Origin: Paracoccaceae bacterium
GTDB lineage: Bacteria; Pseudomonadota; Alphaproteobacteria; Rhodobacterales; Rhodobacteraceae
Assembly (NCBI GenBank): GCA_003545125.1
Contig: DQCI01000312.1
Location: 2,082-7,969, forward strand
Reading direction: 5' to 3'
Length of the DNA: 5,888 nt
Shown piece by piece: positions 5,791-5,888 of this stretch. Under the pieces are notes generated by a model, which was not told where the DNA came from, ran no database searches, and saw only the letters and a program-made list of their open reading frames with translations. Numbering within the stretch: the first letter of the stretch is position 1; the number at the start of each line of letters is the position of its first letter. A program made the translations under genes and the position numbers.

Positions 5791-5888
5791 CTTGCGTAAA
5801 CATCGCCTTCTTCATCGAGGATCGCCCTGATCTCGGCAAGGTGACGCACTGCCTGGCCCGGGTAATCGTCGATTTGCTGCGCGGTCTT
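5787..5888 (-). CDS. 3' end of an unrecognised protein (partial)
   Basis: On the minus strand an open frame enters from the right edge and ends at TGA (5789-5787), giving 33 C-terminal residues. The tail is hydrophilic and helix-like (RHLAEIRAILDEEGDVYAS). About 73% of its codons end in G or C, slightly lower than clear genes here. The stop lies inside the right arm of the inverted repeat. It is co-oriented with the SDR gene 129 bases downstream. A plus-strand frame in the same codon register is also open here, but its only standard start is a GTG near 5840 with no ribosome-binding site, so I prefer the minus strand. Family unknown. Confidence 0.4.
   Translation of the reverse strand, partial: KTAQQIDDYPGQAVRHLAEIRAILDEEGDVYAS

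Noticed and set aside
5303..5830. 175-codon plus-strand open frame opposite the SDR gene and through the inverted repeat
   Set aside because: It is Arg/Pro-rich low-complexity translation antisense to a recognisable SDR protein.

Overview
The window looks like chromosomal DNA from a high-GC alphaproteobacterium, most likely of the Rhodobacterales (Roseobacter/Rhodobacter relatives). The reasons are strong GC preference at third codon positions, the gene order histone-deacetylase-like gene / xseB / ispA / dxs that I associate with that group, and the style of a small signal-peptide protein further on. Genus cannot be told from the sequence alone.

Layout. Positions 1-140 hold the 3' end of an unrecognised plus-strand gene, followed directly by a terminator-like hairpin (144-167). 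A 268-base gap with two small hairpins leads into a tight plus-strand cluster of four genes (409-4412): a class II histone deacetylase/acetylpolyamine amidohydrolase family protein, xseB (exonuclease VII small subunit), ispA (farnesyl-diphosphate-type synthase) and dxs (1-deoxy-D-xylulose-5-phosphate synthase). Junctions are a 4-base ATGA overlap, a 1-base gap and a 26-base gap, so the cluster is almost certainly co-transcribed. Dxs feeds the MEP pathway and IspA condenses its C5 products, so the last two genes bracket isoprenoid supply (quinones, undecaprenyl carrier, carotenoid or bacteriochlorophyll tails). XseB acts in DNA repair and the deacetylase has no known substrate here; their link to isoprenoids is positional.

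After dxs, a 133-base gap carries a perfect consensus DnaA box overlapping a possible -10 element. It precedes a 62-residue protein with a signal peptide and a C-terminal hydrophobic segment (4546-4734). A strong hairpin terminator (4763-4796) separates it from a convergent minus-strand gene for an atypical NAD(P)-binding SDR/epimerase-like protein (4785-5657). That gene's stop codon lies inside the terminator stem.

Upstream of the SDR gene lies the least expected structure in the window: a 118-base element (5673-5790) bounded by 20-base inverted repeats matching at 18 of 20 positions, with two smaller inverted repeats inside. It is either a small palindromic/MITE-like element or a structured leader of the SDR mRNA, and it touches both the SDR ribosome-binding site and the stop codon of a partial minus-strand gene at the right edge. 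Apart from this element the window is mostly housekeeping. I see no CRISPR array, rRNA, tRNA, transposase or defence system.
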